A DNA stretch of 64,000 nt from Arthrobacter silvisoli (GCF_003369445.1 NZ_QRCU01000078.1:1-64000); one strand, 5' to 3'. Numbered from the stretch's first letter, positions 29,182-38,345 are shown. Notes: a model not told the origin generated them from the letters alone. Program-made: numbers and translations.

Positions 29182-29229
29182 CGGGCAGCCAGCGTCCGCG
29201 TCAGGAGAACAGTGCAGGAGGACACAGGC

Positions 29230-29805
29230 GTGAGCCCTGAATACCCCGGCGATGCCGAAGTTACCGATGACTTCGGCCTGGCAGGCGTTCCCGACGCCTT
29301 CCAGCGCCTGTGGACTCCGCACCGCATGGCCTACATCAAAGGCGGTCAGCAGCAGTTCAAGAACCAGAATGACTGCCCCTTTTGCGTGGCGCCGGCCCGC
29401 AGCGACGAGGAATCGCTGATCGTGTACCGCGGCAGGACCTGCTTCGTGGTGCTCAACCTCTTCCCCTACAACCCCGGCCACCTGCTGGTCTGCCCCTACC
29501 GGCATGTGCCCGACTACACGGACATCACGGCCGAGGAAACCGCGGAAATGGCCGAACTCACGCAGACCGCCATGCGGGTCCTGCGGAAGGTGGCCAACCC
29601 CAGCGGCTTCAACCTGGGCATGAACCAAGGGGTCACGGGGGGTGCCGGAATCGCGGCGCACCTGCACCAGCACGTGGTTCCGCGCTGGGGTGGGGACGGC
29701 AACTTCTTCCCGATCATCGCCCAGACCAAGGCCATCACCCAGACGCTCGACGAAGTCAGGCAGCAGGTGGCCGACGCCTGGCCGGGGGAGACGGATGCTC
29801 AATAG
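29230..29805 (+). CDS. HIT-family protein
   Basis: A 191-residue histidine-triad nucleotide hydrolase or transferase with the motif HLHQHVVPRW near residue 145, and C-x2-C at NDCPFCVAP near residue 50, which may bind zinc. The substrate is probably an AMP-linked nucleotide (Ap4A-hydrolase-like). Two GTG starts are possible: 29212 and 29230; the second has AGGAGG at ideal spacing and was chosen. The 3' end overlaps pgsA by 11 bases. Confidence 0.9.
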   Translation: MSPEYPGDAEVTDDFGLAGVPDAFQRLWTPHRMAYIKGGQQQFKNQNDCPFCVAPARSDEESLIVYRGRTCFVVLNLFPYNPGHLLVCPYRHVPDYTDITAEETAEMAELTQTAMRVLRKVANPSGFNLGMNQGVTGGAGIAAHLHQHVVPRWGGDGNFFPIIAQTKAITQTLDEVRQQVADAWPGETDAQ

Positions 29806-30424
29806 GCACGCCCGCGGTTTCTTCACCGCGCTCTTCGCGCCCATAGCCCGCTTCCTCCTCAGCCGCGGCGTCTCCCCGGACACCGTGACCATCGTCGGCA
29901 CCGCCGGCGTCGTGCTGGGCGCCCTGGCGCTCTACCCGGTCGGTGAGCTCTGGTGGGGCTCCCTGCTGATCGCTGTCTTCGCGCTGTCCGATGTCGTTGA
30001 CGGAATCATGGCCCGCCAACTGCACCGCAGCGGCACTTGGGGGAACTTCCTCGACTCCACGCTGGACCGCATCGCCGACGGCGCGATCTTCGCGGGCGTC
30101 TCGATCTGGTTCTTCACCGGCGGCGCCGACCGGCCGATTGCCCTGGCGTCCCTCGCCTGCCTGGTGCTCGGCATGGTGGTCTCCTATGCCCGGGCAAAGG
30201 CGGAATCCCTCGGCTTCCGCGCCAACGTGGGCATCGCCGAACGCGCCGAGCGGCTCATCTCGGTCCTCATGGTTACCGGCCTCACCGGGCTCGGCCTGCC
30301 GCCTGTGGTCCTGTTCGTGACCCTCGTGGCCCTCGCCGTCGCCACCGCCATCACAGTAGTGCAGCGGATGGCGGCCGTCCGCCGGCAGTCCCTGGCAGCG
30401 GTCGACGGCGGCGCCTCCGCCTGA
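29795..30424 (+). CDS. pgsA: CDP-alcohol phosphatidyltransferase, probable phosphatidylinositol-phosphate synthase
   Basis: A 209-residue membrane enzyme with about six helices and the complete CDP-alcohol phosphotransferase motif: DGIMAR followed at the right distance by GNFLDSTLDRIAD (D-G-x2-A-R-x8-G-x3-D-x3-D). In actinobacteria the copy next to thrS and HIT makes phosphatidylinositol phosphate from CDP-diacylglycerol and inositol phosphate. The PatA-type acyltransferase and PimA mannosyltransferase genes that follow it in mycobacteria are absent here. Confidence 0.85.
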   Translation: MLNRHARGFFTALFAPIARFLLSRGVSPDTVTIVGTAGVVLGALALYPVGELWWGSLLIAVFALSDVVDGIMARQLHRSGTWGNFLDSTLDRIADGAIFAGVSIWFFTGGADRPIALASLACLVLGMVVSYARAKAESLGFRANVGIAERAERLISVLMVTGLTGLGLPPVVLFVTLVALAVATAITVVQRMAAVRRQSLAAVDGGASA

Positions 30425-30513
30425 GCGGACCCTCGCCGCCGTTCCGAACAGTGGCCGGCAGGCGGCCCTTCCGGCGCCGGGTCACGAAGTGCAAGCGCCC
30501 CTCCGCAGGGGAC

Positions 30514-30519
30514 TAGTAT
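30514..30519 (+). promoter_or_regulatory. Possible -10 element for pdxS
   Basis: TAGTAT lies about 100 bases before pdxS in the 197-base gap after pgsA, just after a small CCCCT-CCGC-AGGGG hairpin. The -35 region is poor. It suggests pdxS has its own promoter. Confidence 0.3.
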
Positions 30520-30621
30520 GGAAGTACTTGGTCAAAACGACCTGGAAATCCGGCGCGCGTGAGAGGTTCCCGTCCGCATGCGCCCGGGCAGAAGGTCTTC
30601 TATCTACCCATAGGGGTTTTT

Positions 30622-31548
30622 GTGTCTACACCAGATGTAAGCAACGAAGCCGGCTCGTCCGCAGCGTCCGTGACGGGCAGCAGCCGCGTGAAGCGGGGCA
30701 TGGCTGAGATGCTCAAGGGCGGCGTCATCATGGACGTTGTCAACGTCGAGCAGGCCCGCATCGCCGAGGATGCCGGTGCCGTGGCGGTCATGGCCCTCGA
30801 GCGTGTTCCCGCTGACATCCGCGCCCAGGGCGGCGTGTCCCGCATGTCCGATCCGGACATGATCGATCAGATCATCGAAGCCGTGTCCATCCCGGTCATG
30901 GCCAAGGCCCGCATCGGCCACTTCGTCGAAGCCCAGGTGCTGCAGTCCCTGGGTGTGGACTACATCGACGAGTCCGAGGTCCTGACCCCGGCCGACTACA
31001 TCAACCACATCGACAAGTGGAACTTCACCGTTCCCTTCGTCTGCGGTGCCACGAACCTCGGTGAGGCCCTGCGCCGCATCAACGAGGGCGCGGCCATGAT
31101 CCGTTCCAAGGGCGAAGCCGGCACCGGCGACGTCTCCAACGCCACCGGCCACATGCGCCAGATCCGCGCCGAAATCGCCAAGCTCTCGGCCCTGCCCGAG
31201 GACGAACTGTACGTTGCTGCCAAGGAACTGCAGGCCCCGTACGAACTGGTCAAGGAAGTCGCCGCCACCGGCAAGCTCCCGGTGGTGCTCTTCACCGCCG
31301 GCGGCATCGCCACCCCGGCTGACGCCGCGATGATGATGCAGCTGGGCGCTGACGGCGTGTTCGTCGGCTCCGGTATCTTCAAGTCCGGCAACCCGGCGCA
31401 GCGCGCGGCCGCCGTCGTGAAGGCCACCACCTTCTATGACGACCCGGACGTCATCGCCAAGGTCTCCCGGGGCCTGGGCGAAGCCATGGTGGGCATCAAC
31501 GTCGACGAGATCCCCCAGCCGCACCGCCTCGCAGAGCGCGGCTGGTAA
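30622..31548 (+). CDS. pdxS: Pyridoxal 5'-phosphate synthase, lyase subunit PdxS
   Basis: A 308-residue TIM-barrel that builds PLP from ribose 5-phosphate, glyceraldehyde 3-phosphate and ammonia. K95 ([11 protein letters not shown]) and the lysine in [10 protein letters not shown] are the two catalytic lysines; the phosphate loop [11 protein letters not shown] and [10 protein letters not shown] are intact. The GTG start ([10 protein letters not shown]) follows ATAGGGG. The glutaminase partner PdxT lies 5.3 kb downstream instead of adjacent. Confidence 0.96.
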   Translation: MSTPDVSNEAGSSAASVTGSSRVKRGMAEMLKGGVIMDVVNVEQARIAEDAGAVAVMALERVPADIRAQGGVSRMSDPDMIDQIIEAVSIPVMAKARIGHFVEAQVLQSLGVDYIDESEVLTPADYINHIDKWNFTVPFVCGATNLGEALRRINEGAAMIRSKGEAGTGDVSNATGHMRQIRAEIAKLSALPEDELYVAAKELQAPYELVKEVAATGKLPVVLFTAGGIATPADAAMMMQLGADGVFVGSGIFKSGNPAQRAAAVVKATTFYDDPDVIAKVSRGLGEAMVGINVDEIPQPHRLAERGW

Positions 31549-31595
31549 GCCTTCGCCTTACGGCGAATAACGGCGCTGATCCTCTGCGTGCTATT

Positions 31596-31650
31596 CCCCG
31601 CGCCCCTGCTAGGCCGCTTCGCGGCGAAGCCGGGGCGCGGGGCCCCTTTT
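31596..31650 (+). terminator. Intrinsic terminator after pdxS
   Basis: CCCCGCGCCCC at 31596-31606 pairs with GGGGCGCGGGG at 31632-31642; the intervening sequence forms its own CCGC-TTC-GCGG stem. A TTTT run follows at 31647-31650. It is a classic terminator for the rightward pdxS transcript. Confidence 0.75.
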
Positions 31651-31699
31651 ACGCACGCTGCCGGATCACACCGTCATTCGTATTGAACCGCCAACACGT

Positions 31700-31739
31700 A
31701 CGACGCCGGTCCTCACCTTTTAGTGGGGACCGGCGTCGT
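31700..31739. terminator. Strong hairpin between convergent pdxS and peptidase genes
   Basis: Arms of 17 bases at 31700-31716 and 31723-31739 pair with a single wobble mismatch around the loop CTTTTA. It sits about 30 bases beyond the stop of the leftward peptidase gene and probably terminates transcription from both sides. Confidence 0.75.
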
Positions 31740-31767
31740 CGTTGTCTAAGGAGAAGGGAAATGCTGG

Positions 31768-33792
31768 TTACTCGAGGCCTCGGCGCTTTAGTAGGGGCGT
31801 GATGTCGGCGTCGCGGCCCCGGAAGGCCCGGAAGGAATCCAGTGGGTCACGGCTGTTTCCGCGGGAGAGGAGTTCTGCTCGGAAGGTGTCTCCGTTGGCG
31901 CGGGTGAGGCCGCCGTTTTCCTTGAACCATTCCACAGTGTCCGCATCCAGGACCTCGCTCCAGATGTAGGAGTAGTACCCGGCCGCGTAACCGTCGCCGG
32001 CGAAGATGTGCTGGAAGTACCCCGTGCGGTAACGCGGCGGGATCAGCGGGTGCGCCACGCCGGCGGAGGCGAGGGCCTTCGCCTCGAAGGCGAGGACATC
32101 CTCGGGGATGCCGGACCCGTCCAGTACGTGCCAGGCAAGGTCAAGCAGCGCCGCTCCAAGGTACTCGGTGGTGGCGAAGCCTTCGCCCCAGAGCCGGGAT
32201 TCTTCCAGCCGGGCGACAGTGTCCTGGGGGAGCGGCTCGCCGGTGCGGTAATGGCGGGCATAATTGGCCAGCACCTCCGGCCACATGATCCACATTTCAT
32301 TGACCTGCGATGGGTATTCGACAAAGTCCCGGGGCACTTCCGGTCCGGAGAAGCGCGGGTACGTGACGGCGGAGAGCAGCCCGTGCAGGGCGTGCCCGAA
32401 CTCATGGAACACGGTGCGGACCTCGTCGAGGGTCAGCAGCGTTGCTTCCCCGGCCGGCGGCTTGGAGATGTTCAAGGTATTGATCACCACCGGCTTGGCA
32501 GCCGGCAGCGCCGACTGTTCCACCAGGGAATTCATCCAGGCTCCGCCGCGCTTGGTGTCCCGGGTGTAGTAGTCGCCCAGGAACAGGCCCAGGCCCGTGC
32601 CGTCGGCGTCGAAGACTTCCCACACCCGCACGTCCGGGTGATACCCGGCAAGGTCGCTGCGTTCCTGGAACGTCAGCCCGTAGAGCCTGCCCGCCGCGAA
32701 GAAGACACCCTCCGTGAGCACCCGGTCCAGCTCGAAATACGGCCGCAAGGCCTGTTCGTCCACCTCGTACCGTTCGCGCCGCACCTTGGCGGAGTAGAAA
32801 GCCCAGTCCCACGCCTCCAGAGGGTGACCGGCATTCTCCGCCAGAGCGGCGGCCTCGGCGTCGGCGTTACGGACGGCCGCCGGCGCCAGGCGGTTCAGCA
32901 TGGTCTCGACGGCGGCGAAGTCCGGTGCCGTCTGCCGCTCGACCACCAGTTCGGCATAGTTCGCGAAACCCAGCAAGGCCGCTTTCTCGGCACGCAGCCG
33001 CGCCAAGTCCAGTACCAGCCCGCGGACGTCCAGCGGGCCGCCGTCGGTGCCCCGGGCGATGGATGCCTCGTACAGGCGCCGCCGCAGCTCCCTGTTCTCG
33101 AGCGAGGCCATCGCCGCCTGGTTGCTCGGCTGGATCAGGGTCAGCAGGTACTTGCCGTCGTGGCCGGCTACGCGGGCGGCCTCGGCTGCGCTGGCGATAT
33201 CGTCTTCCGGGAGTCCGACCAGGTCTGCGGCGTCGTCCACCAGGACGGCGGCCGCCTTCATCGCTTCCTTGGTACGCTGGCCGAACTCCGTGCCGAGGCG
33301 CGAGAGCTCCGCGTTGAGCTCCCGCAACCGCTCCTGGCCCGCGGCGTCCAGCTGGATTCCGGACTGCCGGAACTCGCGTAGATACTCTTCCACCAGGCGC
33401 CGCGACTCGGCGCCCTGGCCGGCGGTGTCGATCGCAGCGAAGCGCTCGTAGAGCCCCTTGTTGAGGTAGATCGCGTCCCGGTGCGCAGCCAGCTTGGGCA
33501 TGAGCGCCGTTTCAAGCTCGCGGATGGACTCGCTGGCGTCGGCCGACACCATGGTGAAGAAGGAACTGACCGCACGGCCAAGCAACTGGCCCGAGCGTTC
33601 CATGGCCTCGGCGGTGTTCGAGAAGTCCGCTGGCTTGGGGACGGCGAGGATCGCATCGATTTCGGCAAGCTGCCCGGCCAGTCCGGCCTCGATGGCTTCC
33701 GCGTAATGGCCATCGTCGATCGCTGCGAACGGCGGCAACTGGTACGGAAGGTCGCTGGGTTTGAGCAGGGGATTGCTGCGGGAAATCGTCAT
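31768..33792 (-). CDS. M3-family metallopeptidase (peptidyl-dipeptidase Dcp-like)
   Basis: A 674-residue zinc peptidase. The HExxH motif is in VFHEFGHALHGLL, and the third ligand is the Glu of RDFVEYPSQVNEMW; a long helical N-terminal half closes over the active site. The C-terminal YRTGYFQHIFAGDGYAAGYY is typical of the thimet oligopeptidase/Dcp group. It is cytoplasmic (no signal) and probably degrades short peptides. It lies between pdxS and pdxT on the opposite strand. Confidence 0.93.
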   Translation of the reverse strand: MTISRSNPLLKPSDLPYQLPPFAAIDDGHYAEAIEAGLAGQLAEIDAILAVPKPADFSNTAEAMERSGQLLGRAVSSFFTMVSADASESIRELETALMPKLAAHRDAIYLNKGLYERFAAIDTAGQGAESRRLVEEYLREFRQSGIQLDAAGQERLRELNAELSRLGTEFGQRTKEAMKAAAVLVDDAADLVGLPEDDIASAAEAARVAGHDGKYLLTLIQPSNQAAMASLENRELRRRLYEASIARGTDGGPLDVRGLVLDLARLRAEKAALLGFANYAELVVERQTAPDFAAVETMLNRLAPAAVRNADAEAAALAENAGHPLEAWDWAFYSAKVRRERYEVDEQALRPYFELDRVLTEGVFFAAGRLYGLTFQERSDLAGYHPDVRVWEVFDADGTGLGLFLGDYYTRDTKRGGAWMNSLVEQSALPAAKPVVINTLNISKPPAGEATLLTLDEVRTVFHEFGHALHGLLSAVTYPRFSGPEVPRDFVEYPSQVNEMWIMWPEVLANYARHYRTGEPLPQDTVARLEESRLWGEGFATTEYLGAALLDLAWHVLDGSGIPEDVLAFEAKALASAGVAHPLIPPRYRTGYFQHIFAGDGYAAGYYSYIWSEVLDADTVEWFKENGGLTRANGDTFRAELLSRGNSRDPLDSFRAFRGRDADITPLLKRRGLE

Positions 33793-34036
33793 GAAGGAAC
33801 ACTTTCATGAGTGCGGTCCCGCTCACAAGGCAGGGTCCGCAGAGTGCAACAAACAGAGTGCAACAATCAGCCCTCTGCCGGAATCCGGCGGCGCGGAACA
33901 GGGTGCCGACGTCGTCGGGCTGCTTGAACAGTACTCCCGCCTCCGCGCGCCCAAGGCCGCACGGCTGCTCCGCGCCCCCAGGCTTATGGGCCGTGTGGCC
34001 CAGCGCGAACGCAAAGCCTGGAGGCCCGGCGGTTAA
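33791..34036 (+). CDS. Possible small protein, uncertain
   Basis: An 81-residue frame in the gap between the peptidase and asparagine synthetase genes. Its second half has strong GC-rich third positions and reads like a basic helical protein (GADVVGLLEQYSRLRAPKAA, then LRAPRLMGRVAQRERKAW). The first half has poor codon bias and overlaps the divergent peptidase start, so the true start may be later or the frame may be chance. No family is recognised. Confidence 0.25.
   Translation: MKEHFHECGPAHKAGSAECNKQSATISPLPESGGAEQGADVVGLLEQYSRLRAPKAARLLRAPRLMGRVAQRERKAWRPGG
33840..33866. repeat. Tandem direct repeat in the peptidase promoter region
   Basis: CAGAGTGCAACAA occurs twice with a 14-base period (33840-33852 and 33854-33866), about 50-75 bases upstream of the M3 peptidase start. 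It could be a regulator site read as TTGTTGCACTCTG on the gene's strand. Confidence 0.5.
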
Positions 34037-34071
34037 CTCCTGCTTGAGGACCCCTGATTCTGCTTGAACAC

Positions 34072-36747
34072 TTAGCCCTGTTTGAAGACGAGGGACATCG
34101 GGGTCGCCTGGGCGCCCTGGCCCTGCGGGTTATCCTTGAAGATCGCCTGGATGGTGTCCTTCGGCAGGTCGGTGTCGTGACCCATCGCCACCACGCCGAG
34201 GTCGTTGGCGTCCATGATCGACGTCCCGGCGAAGTTCGCGGCGTACTCGGCGGGGACCCGCTCCCGGACCAAGGCGCTGATCCGGCGTGCGACCGCCTCG
34301 GGGTCCTTCGGGGCCAGCTTCACCGAGTTGGCGGATGAGCCAAGGCTGTACGGCGTGGCACCGTCGATCGCATTGATGTTGTGGCCGACCACGTCGTAGA
34401 ACACGCCGCTCTTGCCCTGCAGCTTGCCAACCACGCTCGCAGCCGCGGCCTTCACGATCAGCGGCAGGCCCACCTCGTTGATGGCGATCTGCATGGACCA
34501 CGGGCTGCCCAGGCCGATGCCGGCAGGGGTCCGCTTGACGAACTTGCTCAGCACGCGGGCGGCCGGGGTGACCTTGATTTCCCACACCGGGAAGGAACGG
34601 CCCTGGGTGATGGCCACGATCTTCTCGCTCACCAGCAGGTACCACGGGGTCGAAGTGACGGCCTTGCGGGTTGCCTCGTCGGCGGTCTCCAGTCCGTCGA
34701 AGAAGCGGTTCACGTAGGAAAGGACCTCCGGGTCGAGGTCGGTTTCGCGCTTGAACACGCCGGTCTGCAGCGGGTAGCGGCGGAAGGTTTCGCCGCCCAC
34801 GGCTTCCGGAACCGTGATGTCCAGGTTCTTGCCCGGATTCGCCTCGTAGTCGCTCTTGTTCTCCTTGACGTCCGCCGGAGCCTCGTTCGTGTCGATGAAC
34901 TCACGGAACCACAGCTCGACGTTCAGCAGGCGCCAGAAGATCATGGTGTCGGCGTCGTTCTTGTCGTTAAGGTACTCCTCGAATGCCGTCAGGACGGCTT
35001 CGCGGTTCCAGTACGGACGCTCGGCGAAGGAGTTGGACATGAAGATCTTGTACAGCCGCTCCTTCATCAGCTTGAACCACTCGGCCTCGGGAGTGGTGAA
35101 GCCGATCTTGTTCCGGCGGTTGCTGATTTTCTCCGGCAGCAGGCCGCGGGTGGCATCGCGCAGGATCCGCTTGTTCCAGCCGCCCTTGATGATGGCCTCA
35201 TCGGACAGGCTGAAGAGGAACTTGACCACTTCCTTGTCCAGGAACGGCACGCGGCCTTCCAGGGAGAAGCGCATGGTGTTCTTGTCCTCGTAGCGCAGCA
35301 GCGAGGGCAGTGACTTGTGGAAGAGGTCGTCGATCAGGCGCAGCTTCATGTTGTCCGGGATGTTGCTGAAGCTTTCGCCCTTGAAGCGGCCGGTGAAGCT
35401 CTTGTTCAGCAGGGAGGACATGGCCACGGTCTTCTTTGCCGTGAGCTTGCCCTGCAGCCGGAAGCGGCCCAGGCGGTAGAAGATGTCCAGGGAGGAGGTG
35501 GCTTCCTTCAGGAGGGTCTTGTAGTCGCCCTTGGCCTTGAGCTGGCGCAGGTAGGCGAAGTAGTAGGGGATGTAGCCCGCCATCATCTCGTCCGCACCCT
35601 GGCCGTCCAGGAGGACGGTGACGTGCTTGGACGCTTCCTTCATCACGCAGTACTGGGCGTACGGGCCCGAGGAGATGATGGGTTCTTCCATGGTGCGCAC
35701 GAAGTCGTCCAGGTCCGCGGCGAAACCGTCCGGCGTCGGGAGGATCTTGTGCGCCTGGATGTTGCCGCTGCACTTGGCGATCGCGGCGTCGGCGTAGTGC
35801 TCTTCGTCGTTGATCGAGTTCGGGAAGACGGCGCTGAAGGTGTTCTGCTTGGCGCCCAGGGAGTCCGTGGCTTCGGCCTTCTCCTGCATGAGCTTGTTGA
35901 TTGTCACCACGACGGCGGAGGAATCCAGTCCGCCGGACAGGGCCGAGCCCAGCGGGACCTCGGACTTCAGGCGCATGCGGATGGCTTCGGTGAAGCGGGT
36001 GCGGTACTCCTCGGTGACCTCGGGAGTGTAGGGCCGGTTGATCTTGGAAAGCTCTTCGAGTTCCTCCCGCAGCCGGGTGAAGGCGCTGATCGTGTACTTG
36101 CCGGTGGCGTTGTCGATGGTCATCATCTCGCCCGGCTGCAGCTTGGACACGCCGTCGAAGAAGGTCTCTGCGGAGTCGTCGTGGATGCGGTACTGAAGGT
36201 AGCGGTACAGGATGCGCTCGTTGGGCTTGCGTTCGATCTTCCCGCTCTGCAGCAGGGGCTTGATCTCGGAGGCGAAGATGATCTTCGGTGCCTCGTCCGT
36301 GCCCGCGTTGGCCCAGTACACCGGCTTGATGCCGAAGTGGTCGCGGGCCAGGACCGTGACGTTCTTCTTCCTGTCGAGGATGGCAAGGCCGAACATGCCG
36401 TTGAAGCGGTCGAACGCCTCGGTACCCCACTGTTCGTAGGACTGCAGCACCACTTCGGTATCCGACTGGGTGCGGAAGGTACGGCCCAGTCCCTCGAGTT
36501 CGGAGCGGAGCTCCAGGTAGTTGTAGACCTCGCCGTTGTAGACCAGCACGGTGTCGCCGTCGGCGCTGATCATCGGTTCCTGGCCGTGTGCGACGTCGAT
36601 GATGGACAGCCGGCGGTGGGCGAGTCCCACGTTTCCTTCGGTGAAGTAGCCCTCGCCGTCGGGGCCGCGATGCTCGATGCAGTCATTCATGACCTTCAGC
36701 AGAGCTTCGTCTTCCCCAAAACCGTGGTAACCGGCGATTCCGCACAT
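34072..36747 (-). CDS. Asparagine synthetase (glutamine-hydrolysing) fused to a CofE-like F420 gamma-glutamyl ligase domain
   Basis: An 891-residue protein. Residues 1-210 are a class II glutaminase (C2 of MCGIAGYHG, then IEHRGPDGEG, LAHRRLSIID and YNGEVYNY). Residues about 240-615 are the AMP-forming synthetase domain with the PP-loop SGGLDSSAVV near residue 270. Ordinary AsnB stops there. After a linker, residues about 690-885 read like the coenzyme F420-0:L-glutamate ligase family (LLVSEKIVAITQGRSFPVWE, GIGLGSPWSMQIAINEVGLP, SGVFYDVVGHNINAIDG, IMDANDLGVVAMG, DNPQGQG). The frame is uninterrupted. The product could be an amidated or glutamylated metabolite, not only asparagine; that is inference. 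Start ATG has AGAGGTAGGCACT upstream. Confidence 0.88.
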   Translation of the reverse strand: MCGIAGYHGFGEDEALLKVMNDCIEHRGPDGEGYFTEGNVGLAHRRLSIIDVAHGQEPMISADGDTVLVYNGEVYNYLELRSELEGLGRTFRTQSDTEVVLQSYEQWGTEAFDRFNGMFGLAILDRKKNVTVLARDHFGIKPVYWANAGTDEAPKIIFASEIKPLLQSGKIERKPNERILYRYLQYRIHDDSAETFFDGVSKLQPGEMMTIDNATGKYTISAFTRLREELEELSKINRPYTPEVTEEYRTRFTEAIRMRLKSEVPLGSALSGGLDSSAVVVTINKLMQEKAEATDSLGAKQNTFSAVFPNSINDEEHYADAAIAKCSGNIQAHKILPTPDGFAADLDDFVRTMEEPIISSGPYAQYCVMKEASKHVTVLLDGQGADEMMAGYIPYYFAYLRQLKAKGDYKTLLKEATSSLDIFYRLGRFRLQGKLTAKKTVAMSSLLNKSFTGRFKGESFSNIPDNMKLRLIDDLFHKSLPSLLRYEDKNTMRFSLEGRVPFLDKEVVKFLFSLSDEAIIKGGWNKRILRDATRGLLPEKISNRRNKIGFTTPEAEWFKLMKERLYKIFMSNSFAERPYWNREAVLTAFEEYLNDKNDADTMIFWRLLNVELWFREFIDTNEAPADVKENKSDYEANPGKNLDITVPEAVGGETFRRYPLQTGVFKRETDLDPEVLSYVNRFFDGLETADEATRKAVTSTPWYLLVSEKIVAITQGRSFPVWEIKVTPAARVLSKFVKRTPAGIGLGSPWSMQIAINEVGLPLIVKAAAASVVGKLQGKSGVFYDVVGHNINAIDGATPYSLGSSANSVKLAPKDPEAVARRISALVRERVPAEYAANFAGTSIMDANDLGVVAMGHDTDLPKDTIQAIFKDNPQGQGAQATPMSLVFKQG

Positions 36748-36856
36748 AGTGCCTACCTCTTCAATCGTCCTCTGAATCCTTGTCCATGCTACTTGCTGAG
36801 CGTCGGCGGGCCTCCCGGCGGCCGGTCCGCGTGCCTTCCACCCCTAGAATGTTCTG

Positions 36857-37537
36857 GTGAACTATCCGCAGATTTCCTCCCCGCTGGTTGGTGTGCTCGC
36901 GCTGCAGGGCGACGTGCGCGAACACCTCCACGCCCTCGAAGCAGTGGGCGCACGCGCCGTCGGCATCCGCCGCCCGTCGGAACTTGCCGCCGTCGACGGC
37001 CTGGTGATTCCCGGCGGTGAGTCGACCACGATCGACAAGCTGTCCCGCATCTTCGAACTCGCCGAACCGATCAAGGAACGGATCGCCGGCGGAATGCCGG
37101 TGTACGGCTCCTGCGCCGGCATGATCCTGCTGGCCAACGAGATCGCGGACCCGGCCAAGGACCTGGAAGGCCGGCCGCAGCAAAGCTTCGGCGGCCTGGA
37201 CATCACGGTGCGCCGCAACGCCTTCGGCCGGCAGCGCGAATCCTTCGAGACCGATCTGGACTTCAAGGGCCTGGACTTCAGCGCGGGCGAGGCGGGCGTG
37301 GACCCGGTGCACGCCGTGTTCATCCGCGGCCCGTGGGTGGAAAGGGTTGGCCCGGAGGTCGAAATCCTGGCCCAGGTGGACCCGGATAAGGCACGCCACA
37401 CGGACACTTTGCACGGGTTGGCTAGAATTGTTGCCGTGCGCTCCGGCAAGTTGCTGGCCACCTCCTTCCATCCGGAAGTGACGGGCGAGAAGCGCATCCA
37501 CGAACTTTTCATTCGAATGATCAGAGGAGAAGCGTAA
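36857..37537 (+). CDS. pdxT: Pyridoxal 5'-phosphate synthase, glutaminase subunit PdxT
   Basis: A 226-residue class I glutaminase that feeds ammonia to PdxS. C86 lies in [10 protein letters not shown], and the His-Glu pair is in SFHPEVTGE near the C-terminus; GGESTTI is the usual glutamine-site loop. Slightly longer than usual because of an insert around residue 125. The GTG start lies 110 bases from the divergent asparagine synthetase fusion. yebC follows by four bases. Confidence 0.95.
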   Translation: MNYPQISSPLVGVLALQGDVREHLHALEAVGARAVGIRRPSELAAVDGLVIPGGESTTIDKLSRIFELAEPIKERIAGGMPVYGSCAGMILLANEIADPAKDLEGRPQQSFGGLDITVRRNAFGRQRESFETDLDFKGLDFSAGEAGVDPVHAVFIRGPWVERVGPEVEILAQVDPDKARHTDTLHGLARIVAVRSGKLLATSFHPEVTGEKRIHELFIRMIRGEA

Positions 37538-37541
37538 GAGC

Positions 37542-38297
37542 ATGTCAGGCCACTCCAAATGGGCGACCACCAAGCACAAGAAAGCCGTCATTGACGCGAA
37601 GCGTGCAAAGTCGTTCGCCAAGCTGATCAAGAACATCGAAGTTGCAGCCCGCATGGGCGGCCCTGACCTCGCCGGAAACCCCGGCCTGGAACTGGCCGTC
37701 ACCAAGGCCAAGAAAACCTCGGTGCCCAACGACAACATCGACCGCGCCATCAAGCGCGGCGCCGGCCTGACCGGCGAGGTCGTCGACTACACCGAGATCA
37801 TGTACGAGGCCCGCGGCCCGCAGGGTTCGGCGCTGCTTATCGAATGTCTGACGGACAACAAGAACCGTGCGGCTTCCGAAGTGCGCCTGGCGATCTCCCG
37901 CAACGGCGGCACCATCGCCGACCCGGGTTCCGTGAGCTACCTCTTCACCCGCAAGGGCGTCGTCAGCCTGCCGAAGAACGGCCTGAGCGAAGACGACGTC
38001 CTGATGGCCGTGCTGGACGCCGGTGCCGAGGAAGTCAAGGACAGCGGCGACAACTGGGAAGTCCACTCCGAACCGGGCGACCTGCAGGCCATCCGCGACG
38101 CCCTGGGCGAGGCCGGCATCGAGTACGAAAGCGACGAAGCCGAGTTCGTGCCGTCCATGGAGGTCCAGCTCGACCTCGACGGTGCCAAGAAGTTCCTGAA
38201 GCTCGTGGACGCCCTCGAAGACCTCGACGACGTGCAGAATGTCTACACGAACGCCGACATGAGCGATGAGGTCCAGGCGGCCCTCGACGCCGAATAA
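37542..38297 (+). CDS. YebC/PmpR-family regulatory or translation factor
   Basis: A 251-residue protein with the full YebC pattern: [20 protein letters not shown], then [38 protein letters not shown] and VSYLFTRKG. Family members have been described as transcription regulators and, more recently, as factors easing ribosome stalling. GGAGAAGCGTAAGAGC precedes the ATG. Its place before ruvC is conserved in actinobacteria. Confidence 0.93.
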   Translation: MSGHSKWATTKHKKAVIDAKRAKSFAKLIKNIEVAARMGGPDLAGNPGLELAVTKAKKTSVPNDNIDRAIKRGAGLTGEVVDYTEIMYEARGPQGSALLIECLTDNKNRAASEVRLAISRNGGTIADPGSVSYLFTRKGVVSLPKNGLSEDDVLMAVLDAGAEEVKDSGDNWEVHSEPGDLQAIRDALGEAGIEYESDEAEFVPSMEVQLDLDGAKKFLKLVDALEDLDDVQNVYTNADMSDEVQAALDAE

Positions 38298-38345
38298 CCC
38301 AATAAGCTGGGAGCTCGAGCAAGCAGCAAACAGGAAGGCCCGGAA

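Noticed and set aside
27175-29901. 908-codon open frame opposite thrS and the HIT gene
   Set aside because: Antisense shadow of thrS; no ribosome-binding site or domain, and the sense strand has all catalytic motifs.
30497-30511. Possible mobile repeat: CCCCTCCGCAGGGGA also occurs near 22112-22126
   Set aside because: The second copy lies inside the coding end of the VTT gene; a short GC hairpin shared twice is not enough to call a repeat family.
35317-37020. 567-codon frame opposite the asparagine synthetase fusion
   Set aside because: Shadow of the fusion gene; repetitive Val/Gly/Asp composition and no family resemblance.
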